Below the pieces are notes generated by a model that was not told the DNA's origin, ran no database searches, and was given only the letters and a program-made list of their open reading frames with translations. From the NCBI RefSeq assembly GCF_016612545.1, contig NZ_JAENRY010000007.1, positions 1-64,000 on the forward strand: a stretch of DNA of 64,000 bases. The letters are read 5' to 3'. This document shows, one piece after another, positions 49,401 through 57,042 of the stretch (the first letter of the stretch is position 1; every line of letters begins with the position of its first letter). Source of the stretch: Streptomyces sp. MBT65. GTDB lineage: Bacteria > Actinomycetota > Actinomycetes > Streptomycetales > Streptomycetaceae. Position numbers and translations under genes: made by a program.

Positions 49401-50549
49401 ATGCGCCGGACCCTGTTCGAAGAGACCCATGAGGACTTCCGTCTGCTGGTCCGTGACTTCATCGCCCGCGAGGTGGTCCCTTCGTACGAGGACTGGCGGC
49501 GCGCCGGACTCGTCCCTCGGGACCTGTTCACCGCACTGGGCAAGCTCGGCATCATCGGCACGTCGATTCCGGAGGAGTACGGCGGGGGCGGCCAGGACGA
49601 CTACCGCTACAACGCGGTGATCCAGGAGGAGTGCGCCCGCGCCTGCGTCACGCTCGGCGGTCTGCGTACCCATCTCGACATCGTCGTCCCGTACTTCACG
49701 GGACTGGCCAATGCCGAGCAACGGGCCCGCTGGCTACCGGGGTTGGCGTCCGGCGAGCTGTACACCGCGATCGCGATGAGCGAGCCCGCGACCGGCTCCG
49801 ACCTCGCCGGCATCACCACCCGGGCGGTCCGCGACGGCGACCACTTTGTCCTCAACGGCGCCAAGACCTTCATCACCGGCGGCCACCACGCCGACCTGGT
49901 GATCGTCGTCGCTCGCACCACCGTCGACCCGGACAACCGGCGCGCCGGTCTCTCCCTCCTCGTGGTGGAGAAGGGCATGCCCGGCTTCACCGTCGGGCGC
50001 AAGCTGGAGAAGATCGGCCTGGCCGTCCAGGACACCGTGGAACTCGCCTTCGACGACGTCCGCGTGCCTGCCGCCAACCTCCTCGGCGAGGAAGGCGCGG
50101 CCTTCACGCTCCTCGGCCGCAACCTCGCCCAGGAGCGCCTGGCCATCGCGGTCGGCGCGGTCGCCCAGGCCCGTACCGCGATCGACCTGACCGTCGCCTA
50201 CGTCCGCGACCGGAACGTGTTCGGAAAACCGCTGGCCCAGTTCCAGAACACGAAGTTCGAACTCGCTGCCCTCGACGCCGAGTTGACGGCCGCGCAAGCC
50301 CTGCTCGACGCGGCGATCACCGCGCTCGTCGCGGGCGAACTGGACCCGGTGGACGCGGCCCGCACCAAGCTGGTCTGCACCGAGACACAGGGCCGCGTGG
50401 TCGACCGCTGTCTCCAACTGCACGGCGGCTACGGCTACATCCTCGAATCCCCGATCGCCCGCCTGTACGCGGACGCCCGCGTGACCCGTATCTACGGCGG
50501 CACCAGCGAGGTCATGAAGCTCATCATCAGCAAGTCCCTGGGCCTGTAG
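49401..50549 (+). CDS. Acyl-CoA dehydrogenase
   Basis: This 382-aa protein starts at ATG 49401 behind GAAGGAGA. It follows the classical ACAD pattern: GIIGTSIPEEYGGGGQDDYR, MSEPATGSDLAGITTRAVRD, NGAKTFITGGHHADLVIVVA, RNVFGKPLAQFQNTKFELAA and the C-terminal YGGTSEVMKLIISKSLGL. Closest in style to isovaleryl/long-chain FadE enzymes. It is the first gene of a four-gene operon with an SDR, a second acyl-CoA dehydrogenase and a quinone oxidoreductase-like protein. Confidence 0.92.
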   Translation: MRRTLFEETHEDFRLLVRDFIAREVVPSYEDWRRAGLVPRDLFTALGKLGIIGTSIPEEYGGGGQDDYRYNAVIQEECARACVTLGGLRTHLDIVVPYFTGLANAEQRARWLPGLASGELYTAIAMSEPATGSDLAGITTRAVRDGDHFVLNGAKTFITGGHHADLVIVVARTTVDPDNRRAGLSLLVVEKGMPGFTVGRKLEKIGLAVQDTVELAFDDVRVPAANLLGEEGAAFTLLGRNLAQERLAIAVGAVAQARTAIDLTVAYVRDRNVFGKPLAQFQNTKFELAALDAELTAAQALLDAAITALVAGELDPVDAARTKLVCTETQGRVVDRCLQLHGGYGYILESPIARLYADARVTRIYGGTSEVMKLIISKSLGL

Positions 50550-50599
50550 ATCCCTACAGAATTCGCCTTCAAAACACGGCAGTCCATGAGGAGTTGGGT

Positions 50600-51367
50600 G
50601 TGAACATCGACGGATCAGCGGCACTCGTCACCGGCGGCGCCTCCGGGCTCGGCCTCGCCACCGCACGCCGCGTCATCGAACGCGGCGGACGTGTCGTCCT
50701 CGCCGACATCTCCGAGGAACAGGGCGTCAAGGCGGTCGCCGACCTCGGCGAGGCCGCCCGCTTCGTCCGCACCGACGTCACCGACGCGAGCGAGGTGACC
50801 GCCGCCCTCGACGCGGCCGAGCAACTCGGCACCCTGCGCGCCGTCGTGCACTGCGCCGGACGCGGCGGCGACCGCACCCGGATCATCGACCGCGACCGCA
50901 ACCCCGGCGAACTCGACACCTTCGCCGAGGTCATACGCGTCAACCTGATCGGCACCTACAACGTGCTGCGCCTGGCCGCCGCCCGCCTCGCCGGCAACGA
51001 GATCGTCGACGGCGACCGGGGTGCCGTAGTACTCACCGCGTCGGTAGCGGCCTTCGACGGCCAGATCGGGCAGACCTCCTACACCGCCGCCAAGGCCGGA
51101 GTCCACGGCATCACCCTCGTCGCCGCCCGGGACCTGGCCAGTTGGCAGATCCGCGTGAACACCATCGCCCCCGGCATCATGGACACCCCGATGCTCGGCC
51201 GCCTCCGCGCCGACATCCGCGACGGCCTCGCCGCCTCGGTCCCGCACCCCAAGCGACTCGGTGACCCGGACGACTTCGCGCGCCTCGCCGTGGAGATGCT
51301 GGAGAACCCGTACCTCAACGGCCAGACCGTCCGTCTCGACGGCGCCATCCGCATGGCCCCGCGATGA
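50600..51367 (+). CDS. SDR, 3-hydroxyacyl-CoA dehydrogenase type II-like
   Basis: This 255-aa SDR starts at GTG 50600 (VNIDGSAALVTGGASGLGLA) with GGAGTTGG upstream. Like the protein at 20009 it has the HSD17B10 pattern: DGDRGAVVLTASVAAFDGQI, GQTSYTAAKAGVHGITLVAA and PKRLGDPDDFARLAVEMLEN followed by PYLNGQTVRLDGA. It oxidises 3-hydroxyacyl-CoA with NAD, judging from LADIS after the second strand. Its stop overlaps the next ATG (ATGA). Confidence 0.9.
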   Translation: MNIDGSAALVTGGASGLGLATARRVIERGGRVVLADISEEQGVKAVADLGEAARFVRTDVTDASEVTAALDAAEQLGTLRAVVHCAGRGGDRTRIIDRDRNPGELDTFAEVIRVNLIGTYNVLRLAAARLAGNEIVDGDRGAVVLTASVAAFDGQIGQTSYTAAKAGVHGITLVAARDLASWQIRVNTIAPGIMDTPMLGRLRADIRDGLAASVPHPKRLGDPDDFARLAVEMLENPYLNGQTVRLDGAIRMAPR

Positions 51368-52554
51368 CGGCGGACGGCGGGACCGGTGAGACCGACGAGC
51401 AGTTCCGCGCCCGTCTGCGGGCCTTTCTGACGGAGCATCACCCCGGACGCCGCCCCAAGGACCCCGGCGAACGGGTCGCCTGGCAGAAGAAATGGCTCGC
51501 CACGCTCTACGACGCCGGTTACGCGGGCCCGAGTTGGCCGCGCGAGTACGGCGGCATGGACCTGTCCTTCGCCCGCCAGGTCAGCTACCAGGAGGAGTAC
51601 GCCCGCGCCCGCGTCCCCGGACCCCTGGGCACCGGACTGGGCATCGCCGCGCCCACCCTCATCAAGTACGGCACGCCCGAGCAGAAGGAGCGCCATCTGC
51701 GCCCCATGCTGCGCGGCGACATGGTGTGGGCCCAGGGCTACTCCGAACCGGAGGCCGGTTCGGACCTCCCCGCGCTGCGCACGACGGCACGGCGCGAGGG
51801 CGCTGAGTACGTCGTCAACGGGCAGAAGGTGTGGAACAGTTCGGCCGACATCGCCGACATCGTCTTCACCCTGGTCCGCACCGGACCGCCCGACTCCCGC
51901 CAGGACGGCATCAGTTACCTCCTCATCGATGCACACGCCCCCGGAGTGACCGTACGGCCACTGCGCGACCTGACCGGTGACGCCCACTTCTGCGAGATCT
52001 TCTTCGACGACGTCCGCGTCCCGGCAGTCAACCGCATCGGCGAGGAGAACGGCGGCTGGCCGCTGGTGCGGACGAGCCTGGGACATGAGCGAGCAGCGGG
52101 GGCGATGAACCAAGCGGCCCTGTACCGCCGGGTGTTGGACGAGTTGATCGAACTCGCCCACGAGCGCGGTGCCACGGCCGACCCGATCGTCCGTGACCGG
52201 CTCGCCGACTTCGAGATCCGCGTCCGTGTCATGCGGCTCACCGGCATGCGCACCATCGCCGACATCATGGCCAAGGGCGAGCCAGGTCCGGCCTCTTCGA
52301 CGGCACGGCTGTCCATCGTGACCTTCGAGCAGGAGTTGCACGAGTTCGCGCTCGACCTGCTCGGACCGTACGGCATCCTCGACCGACGCGACCCGCACGC
52401 GGTCCAACGCGGGCGCTGGGTATGGGGGTTCCTGCGCACCCGTGCCTCGTCGATCGGCGCGGGCACCGCAGAGATCCAGCGCAACACGATCGCCGAGCAG
52501 GTGCTCGGCCTGCCCCGTGACCCGGCGATGCCGACCTTGGAGAGGACCCGATGA
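51364..52554 (+). CDS. Acyl-CoA dehydrogenase
   Basis: This 396-aa protein starts at ATG 51364 by a 4-base overlap with the SDR. It has YAGPSWPREYGGMDLSFARQ, GYSEPEAGSDLPALRTTARR, NGQKVWNSSADIADIVFTLV, TSLGHERAAGAMNQAALYRR and the C-terminal SIGAGTAEIQRNTIAEQVLG. This resembles the FadE subunit type with the GTAEIQ FAD-binding motif. It may form a heteromer with the first gene product (49401) or with a compact FadE. The following gene overlaps by 4 bases. Confidence 0.9.
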   Translation: MTADGGTGETDEQFRARLRAFLTEHHPGRRPKDPGERVAWQKKWLATLYDAGYAGPSWPREYGGMDLSFARQVSYQEEYARARVPGPLGTGLGIAAPTLIKYGTPEQKERHLRPMLRGDMVWAQGYSEPEAGSDLPALRTTARREGAEYVVNGQKVWNSSADIADIVFTLVRTGPPDSRQDGISYLLIDAHAPGVTVRPLRDLTGDAHFCEIFFDDVRVPAVNRIGEENGGWPLVRTSLGHERAAGAMNQAALYRRVLDELIELAHERGATADPIVRDRLADFEIRVRVMRLTGMRTIADIMAKGEPGPASSTARLSIVTFEQELHEFALDLLGPYGILDRRDPHAVQRGRWVWGFLRTRASSIGAGTAEIQRNTIAEQVLGLPRDPAMPTLERTR

Positions 52555-53528
52555 AGGCCGCACGCTGTACGGAGTACGGGCCACCCGGTGGCCTCTCGGC
52601 CGTCGAACTCGACGACCTCCGGCCCGGACCCGGGGAGGTACTGGTCCGCGTGCACGCGGCGGCGGTGAACTTCCCGGACGTACTGATCGTGGCGAACCGC
52701 TACCAGGTGCCCGCGCCACTGCCGTTCACGCCGGGCAGCGAATTCGCCGGTGTGGTCGCCGAGTTGGGCCCGGGTGTGTCCGGTCCACCTGTCGGCTCAC
52801 CGGTCGCCGGGGCGGTGCTCACCGGCGCGTTCGCCGAACAGGTCGTGGTGCCCGTCGCGAGTCTGCGGCAGGTGCCCGAGGGGCTCGACATGGTGCACGC
52901 GGCCGCGTTCCACGTCACCTACGCCACCGCCTACCACTCCCTCGTCACCGTCGGACAGGGCAGTGCGGGGGAGTGGGTGGTGGTGCTCGGTGCGGCCGGC
53001 GGGGTCGGCTCGGCGGCCGTCGACATCGCGACGCGGCTCGGTCTGCGGGTGGTCGCCGCCGCGTCGAGCCAGGAGCGGCTGACGGTCGCCCGCAAGCTCG
53101 GGGCCGAGGCCGGCGTCGACTACGTCCACGAGGATCTCAAGCTCCGCACAAGGGAGTTGACCGGCGGCGAGGGCGCCCACCTCGTGATCGACCCGGTGGG
53201 CGGCGACCACGCGGAGGCCGCGCTGCGGGCGCTGCGCCGGGGCGGCCGGTTCGTCACGGTCGGGTACGCCGACGGGAAGATCCCGCGCATCCCGCTGAAC
53301 CTGGTGCTGCTCAAGGACCTGGTGGTCCGAGGCTTCGAGATCCGTACGGTACGGCAGTACTCCCCGGACGCCGTGGCCGCGGCCGACCGTGCCCTCGCCG
53401 GGATGGTCAGGGACGGGATGCGCCCGCTGGTCTCCCGCGTCCATGCCCTCGCCGAGGTCGCGAGCGCCCTGACCGATGTCGCCGAGCGCAGGACCACCGG
53501 CAAGGTGGTCCTGGATCTCACGTCGTAG
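52551..53528 (+). CDS. NADPH:quinone oxidoreductase-like MDR protein
   Basis: This 325-aa zinc-independent medium-chain dehydrogenase/reductase starts at ATG 52551 (MKAARCTEYGPPGGLSAVEL). It lacks the zinc ligands of alcohol dehydrogenases. Motifs are AAAVNFPDVLIVANRYQ, PFTPGSEFAGVV, the cofactor site VLGAAGGVGSAAVDIATRLG and VDYVHEDLK. Such proteins reduce quinones or the double bond of enoyl or enone compounds. It is the last gene of the four-gene operon and possibly acts on an unsaturated ring or acyl intermediate. Confidence 0.88.
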   Translation: MKAARCTEYGPPGGLSAVELDDLRPGPGEVLVRVHAAAVNFPDVLIVANRYQVPAPLPFTPGSEFAGVVAELGPGVSGPPVGSPVAGAVLTGAFAEQVVVPVASLRQVPEGLDMVHAAAFHVTYATAYHSLVTVGQGSAGEWVVVLGAAGGVGSAAVDIATRLGLRVVAAASSQERLTVARKLGAEAGVDYVHEDLKLRTRELTGGEGAHLVIDPVGGDHAEAALRALRRGGRFVTVGYADGKIPRIPLNLVLLKDLVVRGFEIRTVRQYSPDAVAAADRALAGMVRDGMRPLVSRVHALAEVASALTDVAERRTTGKVVLDLTS

Positions 53529-53553
53529 CAAAAGCCATCCGAACCAAATGCCG

Positions 53554-54417
53554 TCAGAACGTGGGGAGTTGGGGGCGCTTGCGGACATAGCCGCCGGCGT
53601 CCACCCGCATCTGCATGCCGGTGACATAGCGGGACTCGTCCGAGACCAGGAAGAGCACCATGTCGGCGACGTCCTCCGGCTCGACGTAGGGGATGTCCAT
53701 ACCGGTGGTCGCGGGGAACGAGAGCAACGCGTCCTCGCGGGTCGGGTTCTCTAGGTCCGGCCGGAACGAGCGGTACATGATGTCGCTGTTGAGCATGTCC
53801 GTGTTGACGTTGGTGGGGTGCAGGCCGTTGACCCGGATCCGCCGCGACAGCAGCACCGTCGCCAAGTCGTGGACGAACGCGGCCACTTGGCGCTTGGCGA
53901 AGGAGTAGCCCAGGCCACCGGGTCCGTTGGACGGGCTGTCGACGGTCGCCGGGGTCAGGGCCGCGATGGAACCGGTCGCCACGATCGAGGCGCCGTCGGG
54001 CAGATGCGGCAGGGCGGCCTCGACGGCGTGCACGACACCGTTGAAGTCGACGGTGACGGCGTCGATGAAGGCCTGGACGCCCTGCTGCGGACCGAGCGGC
54101 GCGATACCGGCCTGCGCGACCACGGCGTCGAGCCGCCCGAGTTCGGCCACCCCGTCGGCCACGGCCGCCTTGAGAGCGGCGGGATCCCGTACGTCCGCCT
54201 TGCGGGCCACGATGCGTCGGCCGAGCTTCTCGACCTGGCGCACGGTCTCGTCCAGGTCGTCCTGAGTGGCCAGCGCATACGCGTTGGTCGCGATGTCCTC
54301 GCACAGGTCGACGGCGATGATGTCGGCGCCCTCCGCGGCAAGCCGGAGCGCGTGGGCGCGGCCCTGTCCGCGCGCCGCCCCGGTGATGAACACGACCTTG
54401 TCCTGTACTCGGCCCAT
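53554..54417 (-). CDS. Mycofactocin-coupled SDR family oxidoreductase
   Basis: This 287-aa SDR starts at ATG 54417 behind AAGGAG. It begins MGRVQDKVVFITGAARGQGR, the hallmark of the mycofactocin-dependent SDR group (carveol-dehydrogenase-like), followed by EGADIIAVDLCEDI. The catalytic Tyr and Lys lie in LGYSFAKRQ and the C-terminus is RYVTGMQMRVDAGG. Family members hold NAD tightly and pass electrons to mycofactocin rather than free NAD. A complete mft locus lies 40 kb away. It is divergent from the amidohydrolase at 54599. Confidence 0.92.
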   Translation of the reverse strand: MGRVQDKVVFITGAARGQGRAHALRLAAEGADIIAVDLCEDIATNAYALATQDDLDETVRQVEKLGRRIVARKADVRDPAALKAAVADGVAELGRLDAVVAQAGIAPLGPQQGVQAFIDAVTVDFNGVVHAVEAALPHLPDGASIVATGSIAALTPATVDSPSNGPGGLGYSFAKRQVAAFVHDLATVLLSRRIRVNGLHPTNVNTDMLNSDIMYRSFRPDLENPTREDALLSFPATTGMDIPYVEPEDVADMVLFLVSDESRYVTGMQMRVDAGGYVRKRPQLPTF

Positions 54418-54442
54418 CCTGGGGCTCCTTCCGCCGGAGATA

Positions 54443-54459
54443 AAAGAGTAGCCTGAATA
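54443..54459. promoter_or_regulatory. AGTATACT-type element (degenerate)
   Basis: AAAGAGTAGCCTGAATA aligns with the element at 49363-49379 in its right half (CTGAATA). It lies 25 bp upstream of the mycofactocin-coupled SDR start, in a divergent gap. Confidence 0.4.
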
Positions 54460-54520
54460 CTGTCCGATGGCGCTGTTCGTGATCCATGATCGGTATCAAG
54501 TCCGCTGACCGCTGGCCGGT

Positions 54521-54535
54521 TTCCGTTCAGTGGGA
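54521..54535. promoter_or_regulatory. TCCCACTGAACGGAA element upstream of the amidohydrolase
   Basis: On the minus strand the bases read TCCCACTGAACGGAA, the same element as at 57991 (TCCCACTGATCGGGA). It overlaps a GTTCAG...CTGAAC inverted repeat (54525-54542). It is 63 bp upstream of the amidohydrolase ATG. Confidence 0.5.
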
Positions 54536-54598
54536 CCTGAACAGTGCACACAATTCGGCCGGTGCTAGAGAGTCCATGAGATTCGAGGGAGCACATCG

Positions 54599-55744
54599 AT
54601 GCCATTGCAGCCGTGGATGAAGTTGCTGTCGACCGACGACCACCTGATCGAGCCGCCGCGCCTGTGGACGGACCGCCTGCCGGCGAAGTACCGCGACGTC
54701 GGACCGCGGATCGTGGAACAGGCGCGGGGAGAGGGCCAGGCCCCGGCCGAGGTGTGGAACTACGAGGGGCGCATCTACCCCTACATCGGCCTGAACGCCG
54801 TCGCGGGCAAGTCCCCCGAGGAGTTCGGCCTCGAACCGACCCGCTACGACGAGATGATCCCGGGCTGCTACGACCCGAAGGCCCGGCTGCGGGACATGGA
54901 CCTGGACGGCGTGTGGGGCGCGCTCTGCTTCCCGTCGTTCCCGCGCTTCGCCGGCACGATCTTCCTGGACGGCGAGGACCGTCAACTCGCCCTGCTCTGC
55001 GTCCAGGCGTGGAACGACTTCGTGCTCGACGAGTGGTGCGCCACCGCCCCCGGCCGGCTCATCCCGCTGGTCATCCTGCCGCTGTGGGACGTGGACGCCT
55101 GCGCGGCCGAGATCCGGCGTACGGCGGCCAAGGGCGCCAAGGCGATCTCGTTCCCGGAGAACCCGGTCCCACTGGGCCTGCCGTCGTTCCACACCGACCA
55201 CTGGGACCCGGTGTTCAGGGCGGCCGTGGAGACCGACATGCCGCTGTGCCTGCACTTCGGCACCTCGGGCGCGGCCCCGAAGACCGCTCCGGAGGCACCC
55301 TTCGCGGTGACGATCACCCTGTTCGCCACCAACTCGATGTACGCGGCCGCCGACCTGCTGTTCTCCCCGGTCCTCCACAACCACCCGGGGCTGAAGATCG
55401 GCCTGTCCGAGGGCGGGATCGGCTGGATCCCGTATCTGCTGGAGCGCGCCGACGGCACCTGGGAGCGGCACCGCTTCTACCAGAACGTCAACCAGACCGT
55501 GCGGCCCTCGGAGCTGTTCCACAAGCACTTCCACGGCTGCTTCATCGACGACCGGTTCGGTGTGGAGGTGCGCCACCACATCGGCGTCGACAAGATCACC
55601 TGGGAGTGCGACTACCCGCACTCGGACTCGTACTGGCCCAAGAGCCGCGCCTACGCCGCCGAGGTCCTCGCCGACGTGCCGGACGACGAGGTGCACAAGA
55701 TCGTGGAGCTGAACACCCGCCGTCTCTACAACCTCCCCGCATGA
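54599..55744 (+). CDS. Amidohydrolase-family TIM-barrel metal-dependent hydrolase
   Basis: This 381-aa protein starts at ATG 54599 behind CGAGGGAG. It is a paralogue of the protein at 24888. It has LLSTDDHLIEPPRLWTDRLP, LCFPSFPRFAGTIFL, VQAWNDFVLDEW, MPLCLHFGTSG and the C-terminal WECDYPHSDSYWP with the metal-binding Asp. It is the first gene of a four-gene operon with a 69-aa protein, a mycofactocin-coupled SDR and a ferredoxin. Hydrolysis or decarboxylation of a ring-derived acid is plausible. Confidence 0.86.
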   Translation: MPLQPWMKLLSTDDHLIEPPRLWTDRLPAKYRDVGPRIVEQARGEGQAPAEVWNYEGRIYPYIGLNAVAGKSPEEFGLEPTRYDEMIPGCYDPKARLRDMDLDGVWGALCFPSFPRFAGTIFLDGEDRQLALLCVQAWNDFVLDEWCATAPGRLIPLVILPLWDVDACAAEIRRTAAKGAKAISFPENPVPLGLPSFHTDHWDPVFRAAVETDMPLCLHFGTSGAAPKTAPEAPFAVTITLFATNSMYAAADLLFSPVLHNHPGLKIGLSEGGIGWIPYLLERADGTWERHRFYQNVNQTVRPSELFHKHFHGCFIDDRFGVEVRHHIGVDKITWECDYPHSDSYWPKSRAYAAEVLADVPDDEVHKIVELNTRRLYNLPA

Positions 55745-55950
55745 GCGGGCGCCCGGAGTCCGAGCGCTCCGACTGGACCGACCTCGATCTGCTGACCCGC
55801 GACGAGGCGTACGGTCGCCTCCAGGAGGAGATCGGCGTCACCGCACGCCGTCTGGCCGAACTCGGCGCGGACGACCACGCTGAGCGTGAACTCCTCGACA
55901 CCCGGCTGCGCGCTCTTCGCGAGGCCGCCGAGGACCTGAATGTCCGCTGA
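55741..55950 (+). CDS. Small acidic helical protein (69 aa)
   Basis: ATG 55741 overlaps the amidohydrolase stop as ATGA, and the frame of 69 codons ends at 55950. The protein is charged and helical with no Cys (SDWTDLDLLTRDEAYGRLQE, then EIGVTARRLAELGADDHAER). The coupling to both neighbours and the coding-like composition argue for a real gene, although it is hidden in a longer out-of-frame reading frame over the amidohydrolase. It could be an accessory subunit of the amidohydrolase. The family is not recognised. Confidence 0.72.
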   Translation: MSGRPESERSDWTDLDLLTRDEAYGRLQEEIGVTARRLAELGADDHAERELLDTRLRALREAAEDLNVR

Positions 55951-55966
55951 GACAACGGGAGTTGGC

Positions 55967-56779
55967 ATGGGGCGTGTGGAAGGCAAGGTCGCACTCGTCA
56001 CGGGAGCGGCCCGCGGTCAGGGCCGCTCGCATGCGGTGCGGCTGGCGGAGGAGGGAGCCGATGTCGTCGTCACGGACGTGTGCCACGACATCAGCGACGA
56101 GCTGCCCTATCCGCTGGCGTCCAAGGAACAGCTCGAGGAAACCGCCGAGTTGGTGCGGGCGACCGGCCGCCGGTGTGTCGCCGTGCAGGCCGATGTGCGC
56201 TCGGTCGTGGAGATGCGGGCCGCCGTCGACGCGGCGCGCGAGGAGTTCGGCCGGCTCGACACCCTCGTCGCCAACGCGGGTGTGATGAGCATCGGCGCCG
56301 CCTGGGAGATCTCCGAGGAGGCCTGGGACGTCGTCATGGACGTCAACCTCAAGGGCCCCTGGAACGCGGTGCGGGCCGCGATCCCCTGGATGATCGAGGC
56401 CGGACAGGGCGGCTCCGTCATCATCACCAGCTCGGCCGCCGGCATCCGCGGCCATGTGCCGTACGCCCACTACGTGGCCAGCAAGCACGGCGTGGTCGGG
56501 CTGATGAAGGCGCTGTCCAACGAACTCGCCCCGCACCGCATCCGGGTGAACACCGTGCACCCCACCGGGGTCAGCGACACCGGCATCACCGTCGGCGTCC
56601 CGATCGAGGAACTCGCCGCGCGGGAACCGCTGTTCGCGCTGGCCGCGATGAACCCCCTCGCCCCGTACGTCGAGCCGCGGGACGTGTCGAACGCCGTGCT
56701 GTTCCTCGCGTCGGACGAGGCGCGCTATGTCACCGGCCTCCAGTTCACCGTCGACGCGGGCTCGACGAACAAGCCGTAG
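55967..56779 (+). CDS. Mycofactocin-coupled SDR family oxidoreductase
   Basis: This 270-aa SDR starts at ATG 55967 behind GGGAGTTGG. The N-terminus MGRVEGKVALVTGAARGQGR with EGADVVVTDVCHDI carries the mycofactocin-coupled signature. NAG (LVANAGVMSI), the catalytic Ser (ITSSAAGIRG) and Tyr-x3-Lys (HYVASK) are intact, and the end RYVTGLQFTVDAGS fits. It is the second such SDR in the window. It probably oxidises a secondary alcohol on the ring system, with mycofactocin as electron acceptor. The ferredoxin follows 17 bp downstream. Confidence 0.92.
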   Translation: MGRVEGKVALVTGAARGQGRSHAVRLAEEGADVVVTDVCHDISDELPYPLASKEQLEETAELVRATGRRCVAVQADVRSVVEMRAAVDAAREEFGRLDTLVANAGVMSIGAAWEISEEAWDVVMDVNLKGPWNAVRAAIPWMIEAGQGGSVIITSSAAGIRGHVPYAHYVASKHGVVGLMKALSNELAPHRIRVNTVHPTGVSDTGITVGVPIEELAAREPLFALAAMNPLAPYVEPRDVSNAVLFLASDEARYVTGLQFTVDAGSTNKP

Positions 56780-56796
56780 AACGAACGGAGTTGTGG

Positions 56797-56988
56797 ATGA
56801 AGATCACGATCGACTCCTCGCTGTGCTCCGGGCACGCGAGGTGTGCGGCGGCGGCGCCGGAGGTGTTCCGGCTCGACGACGACGGCTATGCGCTGCCCTA
56901 CGACGGCGAGTTGCCGCCGGAGCTCGAACAGGCCGCCAGGGACGGGGAGTTGGCCTGCCCGGAGCGGGCCATCACCGTCGAGCGCTGA
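56797..56988 (+). CDS. Small [3Fe-4S]-type ferredoxin, P450 partner
   Basis: This 63-aa protein starts at ATG 56797. The cluster ligands are C10, C16 and C54 (LCSGHARCAAAAPEVF and LACPERAI). The position of the second Cys in ordinary ferredoxins is His13 (C-x2-H-x2-C), a variant known from actinobacterial P450 ferredoxins. It would pass electrons to the P450s at 36167 and 45006. No ferredoxin reductase is encoded in the window. It is the last gene of its operon and is followed by a perfect terminator. Confidence 0.92.
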   Translation: MKITIDSSLCSGHARCAAAAPEVFRLDDDGYALPYDGELPPELEQAARDGELACPERAITVER

Positions 56989-57033
56989 CACGACAGGAGC
57001 CCCACGGCCGTAGACCGTGGGGCTCCTGTCGTG
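56989..57033. terminator. Perfect 19-bp hairpin between convergent genes
   Basis: CACGACAGGAGCCCCACGG (56989-57007) and its exact reverse complement (57015-57033) are separated by 7 bases. It lies between the ferredoxin stop and the dioxygenase stop and should terminate both transcripts. Confidence 0.9.
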
Positions 57034-57042
57034 CTGTTCGGG

